Assembly (NCBI RefSeq): GCF_001640805.2
Contig: NC_066853.1
Location: 20,855,242 to 20,919,241, forward strand
Direction of reading: 5' to 3'
From: Lates calcarifer
Lineage: Eukaryota > Chordata > Actinopteri > Centropomidae
Length of the DNA: 64,000 bases
Below the pieces are notes generated by a model that saw only the letters and a program-made list of their open reading frames with translations, did no database searches and was not told the DNA's origin. The position numbers were made by a program, and so were the translations under genes. Below, one piece after another: positions 27,085 to 38,710 of the stretch. The number at the start of each line of letters is the position of its first letter. Within the stretch, counting starts at the first letter, position 1.

Positions 27085-29339
27085 TGATTTTTATATCACA
27101 ACTGAAGCATTTATCATTTGACATAAATTCTGTTTTCCTTCATTGTTAATGATATTTTCCCTATACAATGATGCAATAATGTGGTAAATAATTGATGTGT
27201 TTTGTAATAAAATCACATCTGAGGGACTGTAGCGGGAAAGCACAGTCCACGTGCTGAGAATGTGTTAGTGATGTGGATGTTTCTGCTCCAGCTGCATTGA
27301 TGCGTCTTTGTCCTGGACCACAATTCATTTTTCACCTCATTTGAAGCATCAGTGAAGCCCAGCTGTGATTACAAGCCAACAACGTAAATGTTCTGTCAAC
27401 AGACAAATGCATCTGACCTCCCACATTGTGGGAGTACACTAAATTAATTGTGTTCACTCACTCCTGCCACTTCTCATCTGGTGTCGTTGTAGTACATTAG
27501 TCAAAAATGCATCCGGCTTCTAAACTGACATTTGCCCCAGGAAGTGTTTGGCTGCAGCATCGTTTTCTGCCTGTGAACGCTGCCTCTGTGTGAGCAAGGT
27601 GCTGAGGGGAATGACCTTGATTAGCTCATGTGCTAATCCCCTCTTTAAACAAAGTGACTCAATTAACTAAATGACCGTCTAACGAAGGCATCGCCTCGCA
27701 TATTGATGCTTTATTTTTGAAGGAGGATTTGCATTCTAATGGTGTAATGAATTCTCGCCTGACAACTGAGTGGTGGTAAATCACACAACAGTGTGATGAA
27801 TCAGAGAAAATCTGTCTCAATAATGAGTACTGAAATGCATGTGGGGTGCAGAGCGATTAGGAGAGATATGTGCTAATTGCCTGCTATGTGTCCTGGATCA
27901 TTCTTTCTTTCCTCAGGCTCAGCTGTCATATGGTCTGTTTCACAGCTCATCGAATAAAAGGGGAACAGTCCACACAGAAGTTCTGCACCGTCAAAAGCAA
28001 TTAAAAGATCACTTGAAAGGTTATTTTATTTTTTATTTTCAAACTACAGCTTAAAAAAAATCACCAGATCTGCAGGTAGTAAAACAAGGTTATTTGTTGG
28101 AGTCTGTCAGGTTGTGTGTCCATCACTTCATGTGAGAATGACTGACAGGACTCTATCCTGATTTCATTTGCTAAGCGTTGGTTTGCCTTTGAGGATTTGC
28201 TCTGTATTTACAGCACATCTTGCATTATGGGTATTAAGGAGATGTCCACTGGGAACAAACATGAAAGAGGCAATTAAGATTTTTGTGTATATGTGCTTTT
28301 GCTTCATTTGCATAATGATAGAATTAACCACAGTTCATATCAATATGTTGAATGGGAGTGACACGTCATGGTAGCATTGGTTAGAAATAAATAAATAAAG
28401 ATAAAACCCCTGCGCATGTCTGAAAATGGTTACAACATAAATATTGTTTTTTTAGTAGCCCTAGAGCTGTAAGTGATGTGCATATAATTTTGTTTCCTGT
28501 CTTGATTATGATTGAGTTACTAAATTTAAGTGTAGTAAACACTCAAATGAGAAATGCTGTACTTAGTTCTAGTGTAACTGAGGTCTACAGTAACATCAGA
28601 GGATTCAATTCAGACTTCATTCTCACATTCAGTCATAAGATAAAACCTTTAGAAAGAGGGAGACCGTGAAATAAATATGAACCTGTTTCCTCATTTCTTA
28701 CAATAAATCTGACGTTGTTACTGTCCCTACAGAGAGACTGCATGTGTACGCATGTGTGAGAGAGATCATTGGTGGGTATCAGGTGAAGCATATTTTCCTG
28801 TAACCTTTATGTCCTGTGGTCTGCTGTGTGCTGTCGAGGCCAAGAGAGTTTGATTGATGAATGAACCGCGGGCAGGTTAGTGGGCGAGAAGCCAGGTCAA
28901 TCTGTGAGCTGAATCACACTGAGCTGATTATTATCCATCACACAGACGGACTGAAAGACCCATGACACTTGAATCAGCTCGAATTGAGAGATTTTCTTAT
29001 TGACCCTGAAACTGAAAGCTGTTTATGCCACTTATGTATTAATACGCAGGTGCATGTCTTTTGTGCTGCTCTTAACCTCTTGTTACAGATTTAGTATGCA
29101 TGTGTGACCCATGCTGCCACTGACAGAAGCTTGCTGCAACAGGAACTGTTTGTTCTGCACATTTTCTGCCACACACCAGTGACCAAATTAGTTTCCTGGT
29201 GTTGGTCAGTCACAGAGACTTAAAATGAAACACACCTAAATTACACAATTTAGACCCAGTTGGGTCTGGCTCCAGTGTTGGGGAAAGTATAATTTGATTA
29301 GTTTAAAGCTCTGTTAATCATGAATCAAATGAAAGGAGT

Positions 29340-29740
29340 AATGTGTAGTGATGACCCTACTGATCATAATCACTTGTAGCCACATTTAGTTCATTGTTTT
29401 AGCTCTACAGGACAGTTACTATATGGTTCAGTCCCACAGTTTCCACCCCCCCTTGCAGCAATAGTAGTGGGTTCTCTTATAAATCCACTGTATATTTTGT
29501 GTCCAGCACTGAATAGCAGACGGACAAAAACAAGTGGTTAGCTGTGGATTTATTTAGCAGCTAAATCCAGATGTTTTTCCCTGGAGTTGATGGAGACTAA
29601 ATTAGAGCTGAGGGAGAATGAATACTGGACTTAGATCCATCTGATGGACACAAACATAACTTCAAATGAATGCTAATGTTTCTCTGTGTCTGCTGGAGGC
29701 ATGAACGGACAACTGCCAGATGAGCAGGCACTAATTCAAG
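29340..29740 (+). repeat. Dispersed teleost repeat relic ('gtggttagctg' family)
   Basis: Recognised by a series of blocks in order: AGTGGTTAGCTG, ATTTAGCAGCTAAA, GGAGTTGATGGAGACTAAA, GAGCTGAGGGAGAATGAATA, TTGGAC-like TGGACTTA, CATCTGATGGACACAAACAT and TGAATGCTAATGTTTCTCTG. This matches an abundant non-coding teleost repeat that I remember. The 5' boundary is uncertain. Class unknown, no coding frame. Confidence 0.6.
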
Positions 29741-30394
29741 CCAGATGGGATATGTAGTTCCTCCAGTGGGTTCTGCATCTGAACACACTGAAAATACCCC
29801 CCCCCGCCAACTCCATCTTTAAAAAGTCATGGACATTTGGGCTGAAGCTTATTTACCCCTAACATTTATTTCCCCTGCTGTCTGTTGTTTGGCACAGAGT
29901 CTGTGCTACATGATTGAATGTATGGATTTCAGGCAGGTGGCCAAGCAAAAAGCCAGGCCTCAGAGCTGAATCACACTCCACCGATCAATTCTGTAAAAAT
30001 AACAAAATAAAGACGCATTCCCTGTCACAGCTGGTTTGGCAGTGGTTGTTAGATATGAATGCCAACTTTACATAATTTACTGAATTTTGACTGAAGTTGA
30101 AAATCAGGTCGGGTGTGCAACGTTGCGATAAGTTATGTTATGCCTTGCTGCATTAGAAGTACAACTGTTATGCAATATATTAGTTACTGCAGTATACATG
30201 TTTGTGCACATTATGCTACTGATGGGAAGCTGATGAGAGAGGGCTACATGTGGGAATTACCTGTAGTTCTCGCTAACCTTTTCGTGAACTCATCTAAAAC
30301 ATGCTGAGCTCTGTGTTTGCTTTGCTGTATAGATTGGCAACAGCCCAGAGGGTTTTATTCAAAGTGTAAGAAAAAAAAATCCTCACAGCTCTCA

Positions 30395-30660
30395 CTCCCG
30401 GTCTAAACAGGTCTATTTGTGAGGAAGATGGCCGCCCACCTTGAGTCCGGTTCTGCTCGAGGTTTCTGCTTCTTAAAAGGGACTTTTTCCTTGCCACAGT
30501 CGCCTAGTGCTTGCTCATGGTGGGATCTGTTGGTTTTCTCTCTGTATATTTTATAAGATAAAGAGTACGGTCTAGACCTGCTCTATATGTACAGTGCCTT
30601 GAGATAACTTCTGTTGTGAATTGGCACTATATAAATAAAATTTGACTTGACTTGACTTGA
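30395..30660 (+). mobile_element. 5'-truncated non-LTR retrotransposon 3' end
   Basis: Contains TTCTTAAAAGGGACTTTTTC, CTTGCTCATGGTGGGATCTG, GTGCCTTGAGATAACTTCTG and GGCACTATATAAATAAAATT, followed by a tandem TTGAC tail (GACTTGACTTGACTTGA). I recognise this as the 3' portion of a very abundant teleost retroelement whose copies end in a short tandem repeat. Only the untranslated 3' part remains. The exact LINE or SINE family is not certain from memory. Confidence 0.7.
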
Positions 30661-32758
30661 GGAAAAGGGGGGAAACTGAGAAAGAAAACATGGCACAGCA
30701 TCCAAAAGATCTTTCTTGTGGTCCAAAACCTGGTCCAGGTCAGATACTGTATGTGTGTTTTAAAAAAGCATAGATTTATATATGAAGCTAACTGTGTGTA
30801 TGGTCAGACTTCTATGTGCTTTGATCAGCAAGTTTGCACTGTTTTATAATGTAGCCAGCCAGGGAGGAATGTATATGTATTATATGTAAATACTGTTTCA
30901 TTACCATGCTAATCTGTAAACAGAGAACATTTGCTAATCTGCAAACAATCATTAGTCAGCATTAGGACATTTATTTCAATCTAGCAGGAGCAGAGTGTTA
31001 GCATAATGAACCTGACAAGTCTTTAATCTTCTGTGAGCTCTGCCGCTAATTTACCTGCATCCCTGTCTTTGTTCCTGCTGTGATGAAGCTTCCTCTGGGA
31101 TCAGTAAGATACATGTCATCATTTTGTTTCCAAAATATGTGGCACTGACTCTGCTACAGAGTAGATTTAGGGGTTTATTTTCCACTGGGGCAACAACATG
31201 TCATGTTACATGCTATGATTTATTGTTGTAATAAAATAATAATGGACAGCTTGAGTAATTCCACTAATGCCAGAGTGATCATGGGAGCTTTTATGTGTGA
31301 GTGTGTGTGTGGAGTCTGTGTCTCTAACACTGCAGCTTTTGTCTATGCACATGGGCACAGTGTTAAACACATGACCAGTCACAGAGCACAGATGCCTTGC
31401 ATTTGGTCACTGTCTGGAGAAACTGTGCGTACTGTATGTGCTACGATTGTGAAGAGCAAGCTTGGCTGAAACATGATGGACCAAATATAGGAGCAGGAGG
31501 ACTGTGTGACTATGAGCGCAGTTCACTAGGTGTGATGAAAGTAAAGGAGATGATAGCGTAGTAAAGGCTCCTCTAGGCAACGCTATCTACGATACAATCC
31601 CAGTAGCCTCTGAAATATTTCAGCTCTTATCATGATTGCTGTAGCATACAGATGAAGTCACTGACATTTTCTGCCAAACTTATTCTGAGCTTTTGTAACA
31701 GGTTGAAAGGCTGCAGTCAATCCAGAGAAATGCCACTTCTGTAGGTACTGCAATTCAACATAGGATGAAGGTCACCGTACAGAATAAAATACACAGCCCT
31801 TGTGAGAAATGACTGAATTGATTGCAAGAGTAAGCAACATATTTATTCCAGCTGTTTGTGTATTTTTGACTGCTTAGTGAGAGACCTCTGGGGCTTTGTC
31901 AAAACTGAAGCAATGGGATGTTTTTGTTTTGTAAAAATGCACAATGCATCCAGTGTTTTTCTACTAAACTTAAGTTAATTAATTAAGTCATTAATCAATT
32001 GATTCCTCAGTCAGTTAAGTCTTAACTGGGTGAATAAATTGTGCCTGTAAGTGAAAAAGGGAAGAAAAAATGGGGAAAAGGCAATTACCAATAATATAAT
32101 AACATATACGTACATATATATAATAACATACACCCTATAGGTGTATGTTTCTGCCACTACAATGCTTTAAATGCTCCCAACCAGGAGTCTTTTGTCATTT
32201 TACCATATCTGTGTCATTTTGGTCAGAACATGCTTGTGCCTCTCTGTCTGCACAGCTGAGCCCCAGGGTTTGTCCTACTGCTCTTCATTTTTGGGAGATT
32301 ATAAAAAGAATTTTGTCATAATAAAAGAAGACATACCTGAAAAAGACTTTCAGTCCCTTTGCATTTCTGGACCTATTTTTGGTCTTTCTCTGCGGATAAA
32401 TGACAGGAGAAAAGAGAATAACACAAGACTGCATGAGAAAAACTGCAGTTTTTGGACCAAAGTTAAGAAGAATATTCTTTTTTATGTCATTGCCGTTAGC
32501 TACTGAGCCAGCAGGAGCAGTCGGACTGATCCATCTCATCCACTGGCCTCTAGATTTACTTTGACAGAGAGGGCATGGTGTTTTGTAGCTAGAAGGCAAT
32601 GTGTGAGGACTGTGTTTCCATAATCTGTAATAAAAATAAAAAATAAAAAAAACAATCATCTGAATCTCATCATCAATCAATGAAGTATAGAAGATGTTGT
32701 TTATGACAGCTTACTTCCATATTCCATTTTGTTTTAAATACTGGATTTCATAGTGTAA

Positions 32759-33077
32759 GGGCGGCACGGTGGTGCAGTGGCTAGCTCACAGCATGAAGGC
32801 TCTGGGTTCAAGCCCCGGTTCGCCTGGGAGTTTGTGTGTTCTCCCTGTGCCTGCGTGGGCTCTCTCTGTGTACTCAGGCTTCCTCCCACCACCCAAAGAC
32901 ACACAGGTTGATTGATGACTCTCTGTGTGAATGGTTATTTGTCTATATATGTCAGCCCTGTGATAGACTGGCGATATCTCCAGGGTGTACCCCGCCTCTC
33001 GCCCAATCTTGACTGGGATAGGCTCTAGCCCTCATCGCGACCCTTAAGGATCAGCAGTATAGATAATGGATGGATGT
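32759..33077 (+). mobile_element. tRNA-derived SINE, nearly full length
   Basis: Starts GCGGCACGGTGGTGCAGTGG. It keeps both RNA polymerase III internal promoter boxes: an A box TGGTGCAGTGG at 32770-32780 and a B box GGTTCAAGCCC at 32805-32815. The body has GTTCTCCCTGTGCCTGCGTG, TTCCTCCCACCACCCAAAGA, GACTGGCGA-TCTCCAGGGTG and TACCCCGCCTCTCGCCCAAT. The tail is GATAATGGATGGATG. This is the well-known teleost 'ggcggcacggtggtgcagtgg' repeat. It carries no protein. Identity of the repeat is confident; LINE partner and subfamily are not assigned. Confidence 0.85.
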
Positions 33078-33572
33078 TTACTCAGTCCAGCATAGTAGTG
33101 GCAGCACTGTTCTCCCCATGCTTCACTGTGATTTTGTTTTAGTCTGTTGTCTCCATATACAATGATGTCACTATAATTAAAACATTATGCACAGTACAGA
33201 AATGCTTAAAGTTCATGCTGATTACACCAGGGGTACTTCAGTCAAACTAGTGATGATAAGTCTTCTGGAAGTACACTTGCTAAAATTGTTTTTTAGAGAA
33301 TGCAAATGCAGATTTGACATTATCTCAACAAGAGATGCAACAGAATATTCCTGCAAGCCTTCATAGATCAAACAAAGACAGAGTCCCTAAATGTAATGTA
33401 CAAGTTACGTAACACTGTAATGTTTGCTTTAGAAAATGTGGTTTAGGGGTTTTTCTCGACTGACTTGAAAATGAAGGTCCTCTTGCAGAAAACAATTCAC
33501 TTCCTAAATGTCTGTAAAAACAGGTGCTTTTGTAATTGGCTTATATTTACTTATATATTTATCTATATAGTC

Positions 33573-33712
33573 TCCTCACAGCTAAGAGGTCTAAATTCAT
33601 TCACTGTGGGAGGAAACTGACACTGAACACATTGAACTGCTCATAAGTGTGAATGTATTTTGAGCAGTGTGTGATGTGTGACCGGTGATGTGTCCTGGGT
33701 GTTCCCTGCCTT
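33573..33712 (+). mobile_element. Decayed second SINE fragment (tentative)
   Basis: CTCACAGCTAAGAGGTC, GTGTGAATGTAT and GACCGGTGATGTGTCCTGGG TGTTCCCTGCC follow the same order as matching blocks of the SINE about 0.8 kb upstream, but with many changes and gaps. Probably an older copy. Confidence 0.4.
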
Positions 33713-35105
33713 TTGAACAGCACATGGGAAAATGTTTTTTTTTTTTTCTTATAACCATTACCAGTGTTTTAAAAACCCGAAATTGATTGATTGAACCCCT
33801 ACAAATGTTGTGTTACTTTGATTTTCTCTCATTTATTTCTGCATTTTTATCATACCACTGCTGTAAACCCTGCCAACTGAGGATAAATACACAATCAGAG
33901 AGGATTTTTAAAAACATGTCAACAGATACTTGTTTTTTTTTTTTATTTCATTTTAAGGCTTCATTTTGTTTCAGAGTAAATTTCTGCTTTATGTGGCATC
34001 TAAGGCCACAACTTTGACAATAAAGATTTAATGTTCAGTGTGTGAGTACACATCACAGTGTTGTTGGCTCAGTTTTAAAAAAAGAAGCTCCCTCTCTTTG
34101 TCCCCCACAAAGATATTCAGCAGCCAGCAGCTCTGTGGTCCTCAGCAGCTGTTAGGCGGTATCAGTGAGGACTTTAATTTCATTGCAGCAAATCTAGAAC
34201 AGACTTATTGACTCATTAGATTTCCCTTTGAAAAAGTTAGATGAAGCCACAGCAGGAACAGAGACACTGTGACTCATTCCATCAAGAACACACATACGCA
34301 TACACACACACTCACATATACAGAGACACTCACACACGCAGTCACACTAGCACATGCACGTACATGCACCTCATGGTGATGAGCATTCTGAGGCTGAACT
34401 GGTCTAGGAACTGAGCACAGATTGGATATGTGTTACATGGTGTGTACTGTATATGTGCAGAACTCTGTGTAAAAGGAAGAGATCAGAATAGCTCACTGTT
34501 CCCTACATGAGGCACATAATAAACCTAAAACTGACAAAACTGCTAAGACTGCAATTTATTTCAAAGTTCTCTTCAAGTAATTATTTACCAAGTTCACTTG
34601 TTTACTTCTTGCGGGGTTTCTCTGCAGTACTTTCTCCTTAACTAACTATGGTTATGTAAATTTTAATTATACTCTGATGCAAAACTGTCCTTAAAGCTCA
34701 TGAACAGATAGAGTGTTGTGTCCAGATATCATCAAATAACTCCTGTTCTGTAGGTTCCTATAAATGACTGAAATACTGTTTGTTTACCACACAACCACAA
34801 ATCTAAACAGTAGCTCTTTCTAATGTTGGTTTGGCATGCTGACTGCAAACTGATTTGTTGAACAGGAATAGGACTTCAAAGTTACAGGTTGCTCTTACCA
34901 AGAATATGCATGTACTCCTAATAGCAAAAGGGTCACATGACCAAATCAGTTTGCATGTAAATAATAGGCCTGGGTGATTGGAACCTACAATCAGGTGAGT
35001 ATTTTTTTCCCTATTGTAAGCTCTTATTATAATGCTCAGTACACTGTAAAAATATAACTGGTATACAGATGGTAAGGCAAAATGTTGCAGATGATTCTTT
35101 CACAG

Positions 35106-35710
35106 CAGCAGTCCCCAACCACCGGGCCGCGGGCCTGTACTGGGCCATGGATCATTTGGTACAGAAAGAATAAATAATTTATATTATTTCATCTGATGGA
35201 CTATTGGAGCATGCTGGGTGTTTTATTTTGAAAAATTACCGGACTCTCTACCCATCACATCCGTCTGTGCCTCCTGATACCACTTGACACACACCTGTCT
35301 GTCATGGCTGTGATGACCGACAAATTAAAATAGCTAGCTAACTAGCTAAAATGACTGATACCAGTTGGTGGCGGTAATGCACCAATTCGTTGTTTGCCAA
35401 CCGCCAATAAACAACAAAAAAGAAGAAGAAGAAAATAAATGAAAAAACAAATATCTGTGGATAGTTTCTTTGCAGCAACAGGCTATCAAATGAGGAACCT
35501 TCAAAACTGCTTCGTCAAAGCACCTTGCATTAAAAGACAAGCCTGAACCCAAATTCTCTCAGGACAAAAACATGAACAGGAAGGACAGAAGCGAGTCTCG
35601 AAGGCCACCACATGTGTAGCTGCACTGAGAACGCTGTACTTCGTTGCTCTGGCTAAGGCTAAAAAGCCTTTAAATGTTTGTGAAGAGCCGATGCTTCCTG
35701 CTGCTGCGTC
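35106..35710 (+). mobile_element. hAT transposon relic with ZBED-type transposase remnant
   Basis: The left end CAGCAGTCCCCAACCACCGG followed by GCCGCGGGCC is a typical hAT terminal repeat. Downstream, + strand translation shows broken transposase pieces like those in ZBED5/FAM200-type hAT proteins: NEEPSKLLRQSTLH then a stop, a frame change to ALKDKPEPKF, and LYFVALAKAKKPLNVCEEPM near 35.64-35.70 kb. The first two recall the end of a BED zinc finger and the last the start of the transposase core. Stops and frameshifts show it is dead. The right end is not clearly seen. Confidence 0.75.
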
Positions 35711-35794
35711 ATGGTGAGTTGTATTTATAATGCTCTTCTGTGTTTGTTTTTGCCGAATCTATATTTCGGTGATTTACCCCCTAGAAAACAACAA

Positions 35795-35831
35795 CCAAAC
35801 AACCAACCAACCAACCAAACAAACAACAACA
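35795..35831. repeat. (AACC/AAAC)n simple repeat
   Basis: ACAACCAAACAACCAACC-type tract just downstream of the hAT relic. Confidence 0.85.
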
Positions 35832-35938
35832 AAAAACTATGTAAATACGTTTAATTAATTCCTATTTTATTGTGTATTTGTTGTCTGTTGTTGTTGTTTT
35901 GTTTTTACATACTAAATAATAATAAACAACAGTGCATT

Positions 35939-36166
35939 GAGACTCCTTCACTCTGTTTTCCATTTTGTTATGTTGCAGCCTCGTGCTAAAATAATTCAAA
36001 TTCTTTTTTCCCTTATCAATCTTCAGTTAATACCCACAAAATGACAAAGTGAAAACAGAATTTAAATTTCTTAAAAAGTAAAAACAAAATGCCACATTGA
36101 TGTGAGGAAAAAAGAAATTTAAGTGTAAAGCTGCAACAAAAAATGCGACCAAAGTGAAGGGGTCTG
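35939..36166. mobile_element. Short Tc1-like non-autonomous element (MITE)
   Basis: The two ends are inverted repeats of about 38 bp. The left end has AGACTCCTTCAC ... TTTTGTTATGTTGCAGC; the right end, read on -, has AGACCCCTTCAC ... TTTTTTGTTGCAGC. The interior has the TTATCAATCTTCAGTTAATA / CCCACAAAATGACAAAGTGA blocks common to a family of fish Tc1-related elements. It is only 228 bp and carries no transposase. Confidence 0.75.
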
Positions 36167-36170
36167 ATTG

Positions 36171-38140
36171 TGCAGTACAGTCTGTTGTACTGGAGTTGTT
36201 TTACTTTGTCTTTGACACCTGTGAGCCACTGTTTTACAATGGAGTGAACTATGTGTCGTCTCAGTGATCAAAGGTATTTATTGGACATTCAGTATGTCCA
36301 GCAAGTCTGACACTATACAATAACCAAAAGGTCACAACCACGTATTTATCCACGCCTGAGACGTCTGACTCCTACCCACTGACTCACACTAAGTCACGCT
36401 GGTTGAGAACCCTCTAAATGCCTTAAAATGTGAAAAATAATTGTTGTAACCATGACAGTAAAAATGTGGGCGACATTTTGGCAGGGTCTTTTTTGTCCTC
36501 TGGCATTCTTAGTGGGCACATTACCCTGAATCTGGATCACCTCTGTTAAACTTACAATACCCTGTTAGACATAGGCATTCATTTCGATTAAACTGACAGG
36601 AATAGGAATAAAGAAAGAGAGTGGGTGTGCAGAAAGTGCTCTGCCATCAACCTTGTAGCCTTCAGGAGAAATCAACTGCTGACTTCTAACAGGCATTTAG
36701 CCCGCATATCTCTCCCAGTGATTGTTCTTTCCTTACATTTAACACTGTTCATCTTTGGCTACACCTGTGATTGCATTCATGCCTTTGTATGTGTCAGAGC
36801 TGGCCCAAATACTCAGTGAGAGTTGATTTGCAGGTCAAATGTGTAAGTGAAAACTAGTTAAAACAGTATAATTTTTGCATATAACCATTGTTTAAACAGT
36901 ATTTCACTGACTGTATTTCAGTGAAGCTGGCCTATGCTACAGATTGGAATACAGTCACTGAAATTCTGTCAAGACAATGATTATGTGTAAAAATCTGTCA
37001 CTTTTCAACCAAGGTTCTCCAGTCCAGACATTTAGATGTATTTTCACCTCCAAAATACAAACTGAATTCTTACTACTCAGTCACAACAAAGACTGGGGAC
37101 GCTGCTACCTATAAAATAGATTGCAGGTTTTATTCACTATTCCACGAAGACAAAGCAGTTATCATTTTCTCAACTATAAAAATATGTATTCTTCACTAAA
37201 ATGTACCAGAACAACTTTTCATCATGCGGGAACAGGCGCCGTGTCTCAGTTCTGCTCTGTTTGAAATATAAATCATCAAGACAGTCCCTTTAGTCCCTAA
37301 GAGAATCACTTGCCTGTAGACAGTCAGAACAAACCTTTCTGATTCATCATAGGGTTGGTGGCTGGTCCAAACCATCGGTCTTGTTTCTGGCAGTCAGTGC
37401 TCAGTAGTCTGATCTGGGACATGGGTCATGGGAATAAGACAGTGTCCAGCTGAAATAATGTTCACCTTAAAATCAGGGAAACATTAAGGCTTTATTTTCC
37501 CTATGAGGAAGAACTACAGTTAAGTTACTCTATGCAGATCTGTTTTCTTTGTGTCCCCCACAACTTACATCCACATGGTTTTGACAGTACTAGATTTAAA
37601 CCAATCTGACACTGACCAACATTCATTTCAAGTTTTCACTATGATTTACATCAGAAAACAAGTTATTGCAATTCAAAAACATTAAATATCAAGTGGCCCC
37701 ATTGCAAAAAAGTACTTGATATTTTCGTCAAGCCAGGCAGATATGACTAGAGCACCGGAAACTGAAAGATTCAACTTTGGAAATAAAATCCTAAAACCAA
37801 GCTGTCTGAGAATGAACAGCAGATAAACTAGAGAAAAACGTTTAAGAATGGCTTTTTAGACTAACTATAAAGAGAACCCGTAATTGTTAAAACAATAATA
37901 AAATGTTGTGCTTTTGTGGTCGCCACTTCAGGCATTATTTTGAAAGTTATTACCGCAGAGCACAAAGGTATTTTCGCTCGCTTGACACAGGTTCTTCTTT
38001 TAAATTCAGCGTTGACGAAGAAGCGTAATGACTGTCATAAAACAGATTTACCCGGTTAAATATTCCTGACCGATGCAGGTATACTTTGCCCGGTTGAAAC
38101 TGACACAATAAATCTACGAAGGCAAACAAGTGTAAGAGCA
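36171..38140. other. Intergenic, upstream of caln1
   Basis: No gene or clear repeat. A sequence near 36.40-36.42 kb (CTGGTTGAGAACCC) weakly resembles a hAT terminal repeat read on -, but does not pair well with the left end at 35.1 kb. Confidence 0.6.
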
Positions 38141-38199
38141 GCCAATCGCCGTTCTCCTACTCGATTGCGTATTGATTTGGGTTGGAGCGTCTCTTTTGG

Positions 38200-38710
38200 C
38201 CACCGGGCTCCTCATCAATCTTACCGACGCTCGGCACCTGTGCGCGCGGATCTTCAGTCCACGGATTTATTTATTTTTTTTACTTTGAGCCAAAGGACCC
38301 GTGCAGTGAAATGTTCTCTCCCCGTCCGTGAACATAACCGGATACGACGCGGAACGAGAGGAGAAACTAAAAAATTGATGAGAGTTTGGCGAAAAAGTGC
38401 AACTCGGTTTTAGACGCGCGGTGCGCTGCTGCCGCTGCTGGACTTCATAGAGGGGAAAAAAATAACCAACCAACCAACCAACCAACCAGTGTGACCTCTC
38501 ATCTTTTTTTTTTTTTTTTACAATGGGAAGAAACAGCTGCACTGCATCCCCAAAATAAAGGAATAATTCACTAATAAAACAGCAGGCAACCCGGATCGAT
38601 CAACGAGGCTGATTGAGGAGTCCACCTCAAGTCCCTAAACTGGATCCTACTGCGGGCATCGATTAACGGATTTGACTGATCACCTTTACACACTCAGCAC
38701 ACCCTCAAAG
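38200..38710 (+). other. caln1: Candidate alternative non-coding first exon of caln1
   Basis: CpG-rich sequence ending in a strong donor, AAG|GTAAAG, with GT at 38711-38712. If joined to the acceptor at 48396 the transcript would have a 5' leader and first start at the ATG at 48404, giving the short calneuron form known in other vertebrates. The left limit is arbitrary. It contains an AACC repeat (38463-38488) and a T tract. This is inference from composition and a donor match. Confidence 0.35.
38463..38488. repeat. (AACC)6 tetranucleotide repeat
   Basis: Six AACC units in the CpG-rich upstream region of caln1. Confidence 0.95.

Larger units (their letters stand above)
21313..29240. other. 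Intergenic, no gene seen
   Basis: Between the tyw1 3' end and the mobile-element cluster. No exon-like or RNA-gene signal that I can support. Holds four long microsatellites, an AT palindrome and a long imperfect hairpin. A stretch at 27.56-27.80 kb has a mixed composition with homeodomain/POU-like motifs and might be regulatory. Confidence 0.7.
29241..36170. other. Mobile-element-rich intergenic stretch
   Basis: Six recognisable or suspected repeat relics lie in 7 kb (29.4, 30.4, 32.8, 33.6, 35.1 and 35.9 kb). Between them I see no gene. The longest open frames here have no family resemblance. Confidence 0.7.

Noticed and set aside
32759..32830. Possible tRNA gene
   Set aside because: Has A and B boxes but no tRNA fold or acceptor stem; it is the head of a SINE.
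36395..36420. Possible right end of the hAT element
   Set aside because: Only weak similarity to the left terminus and no matching 8-bp duplication beside the two ends.
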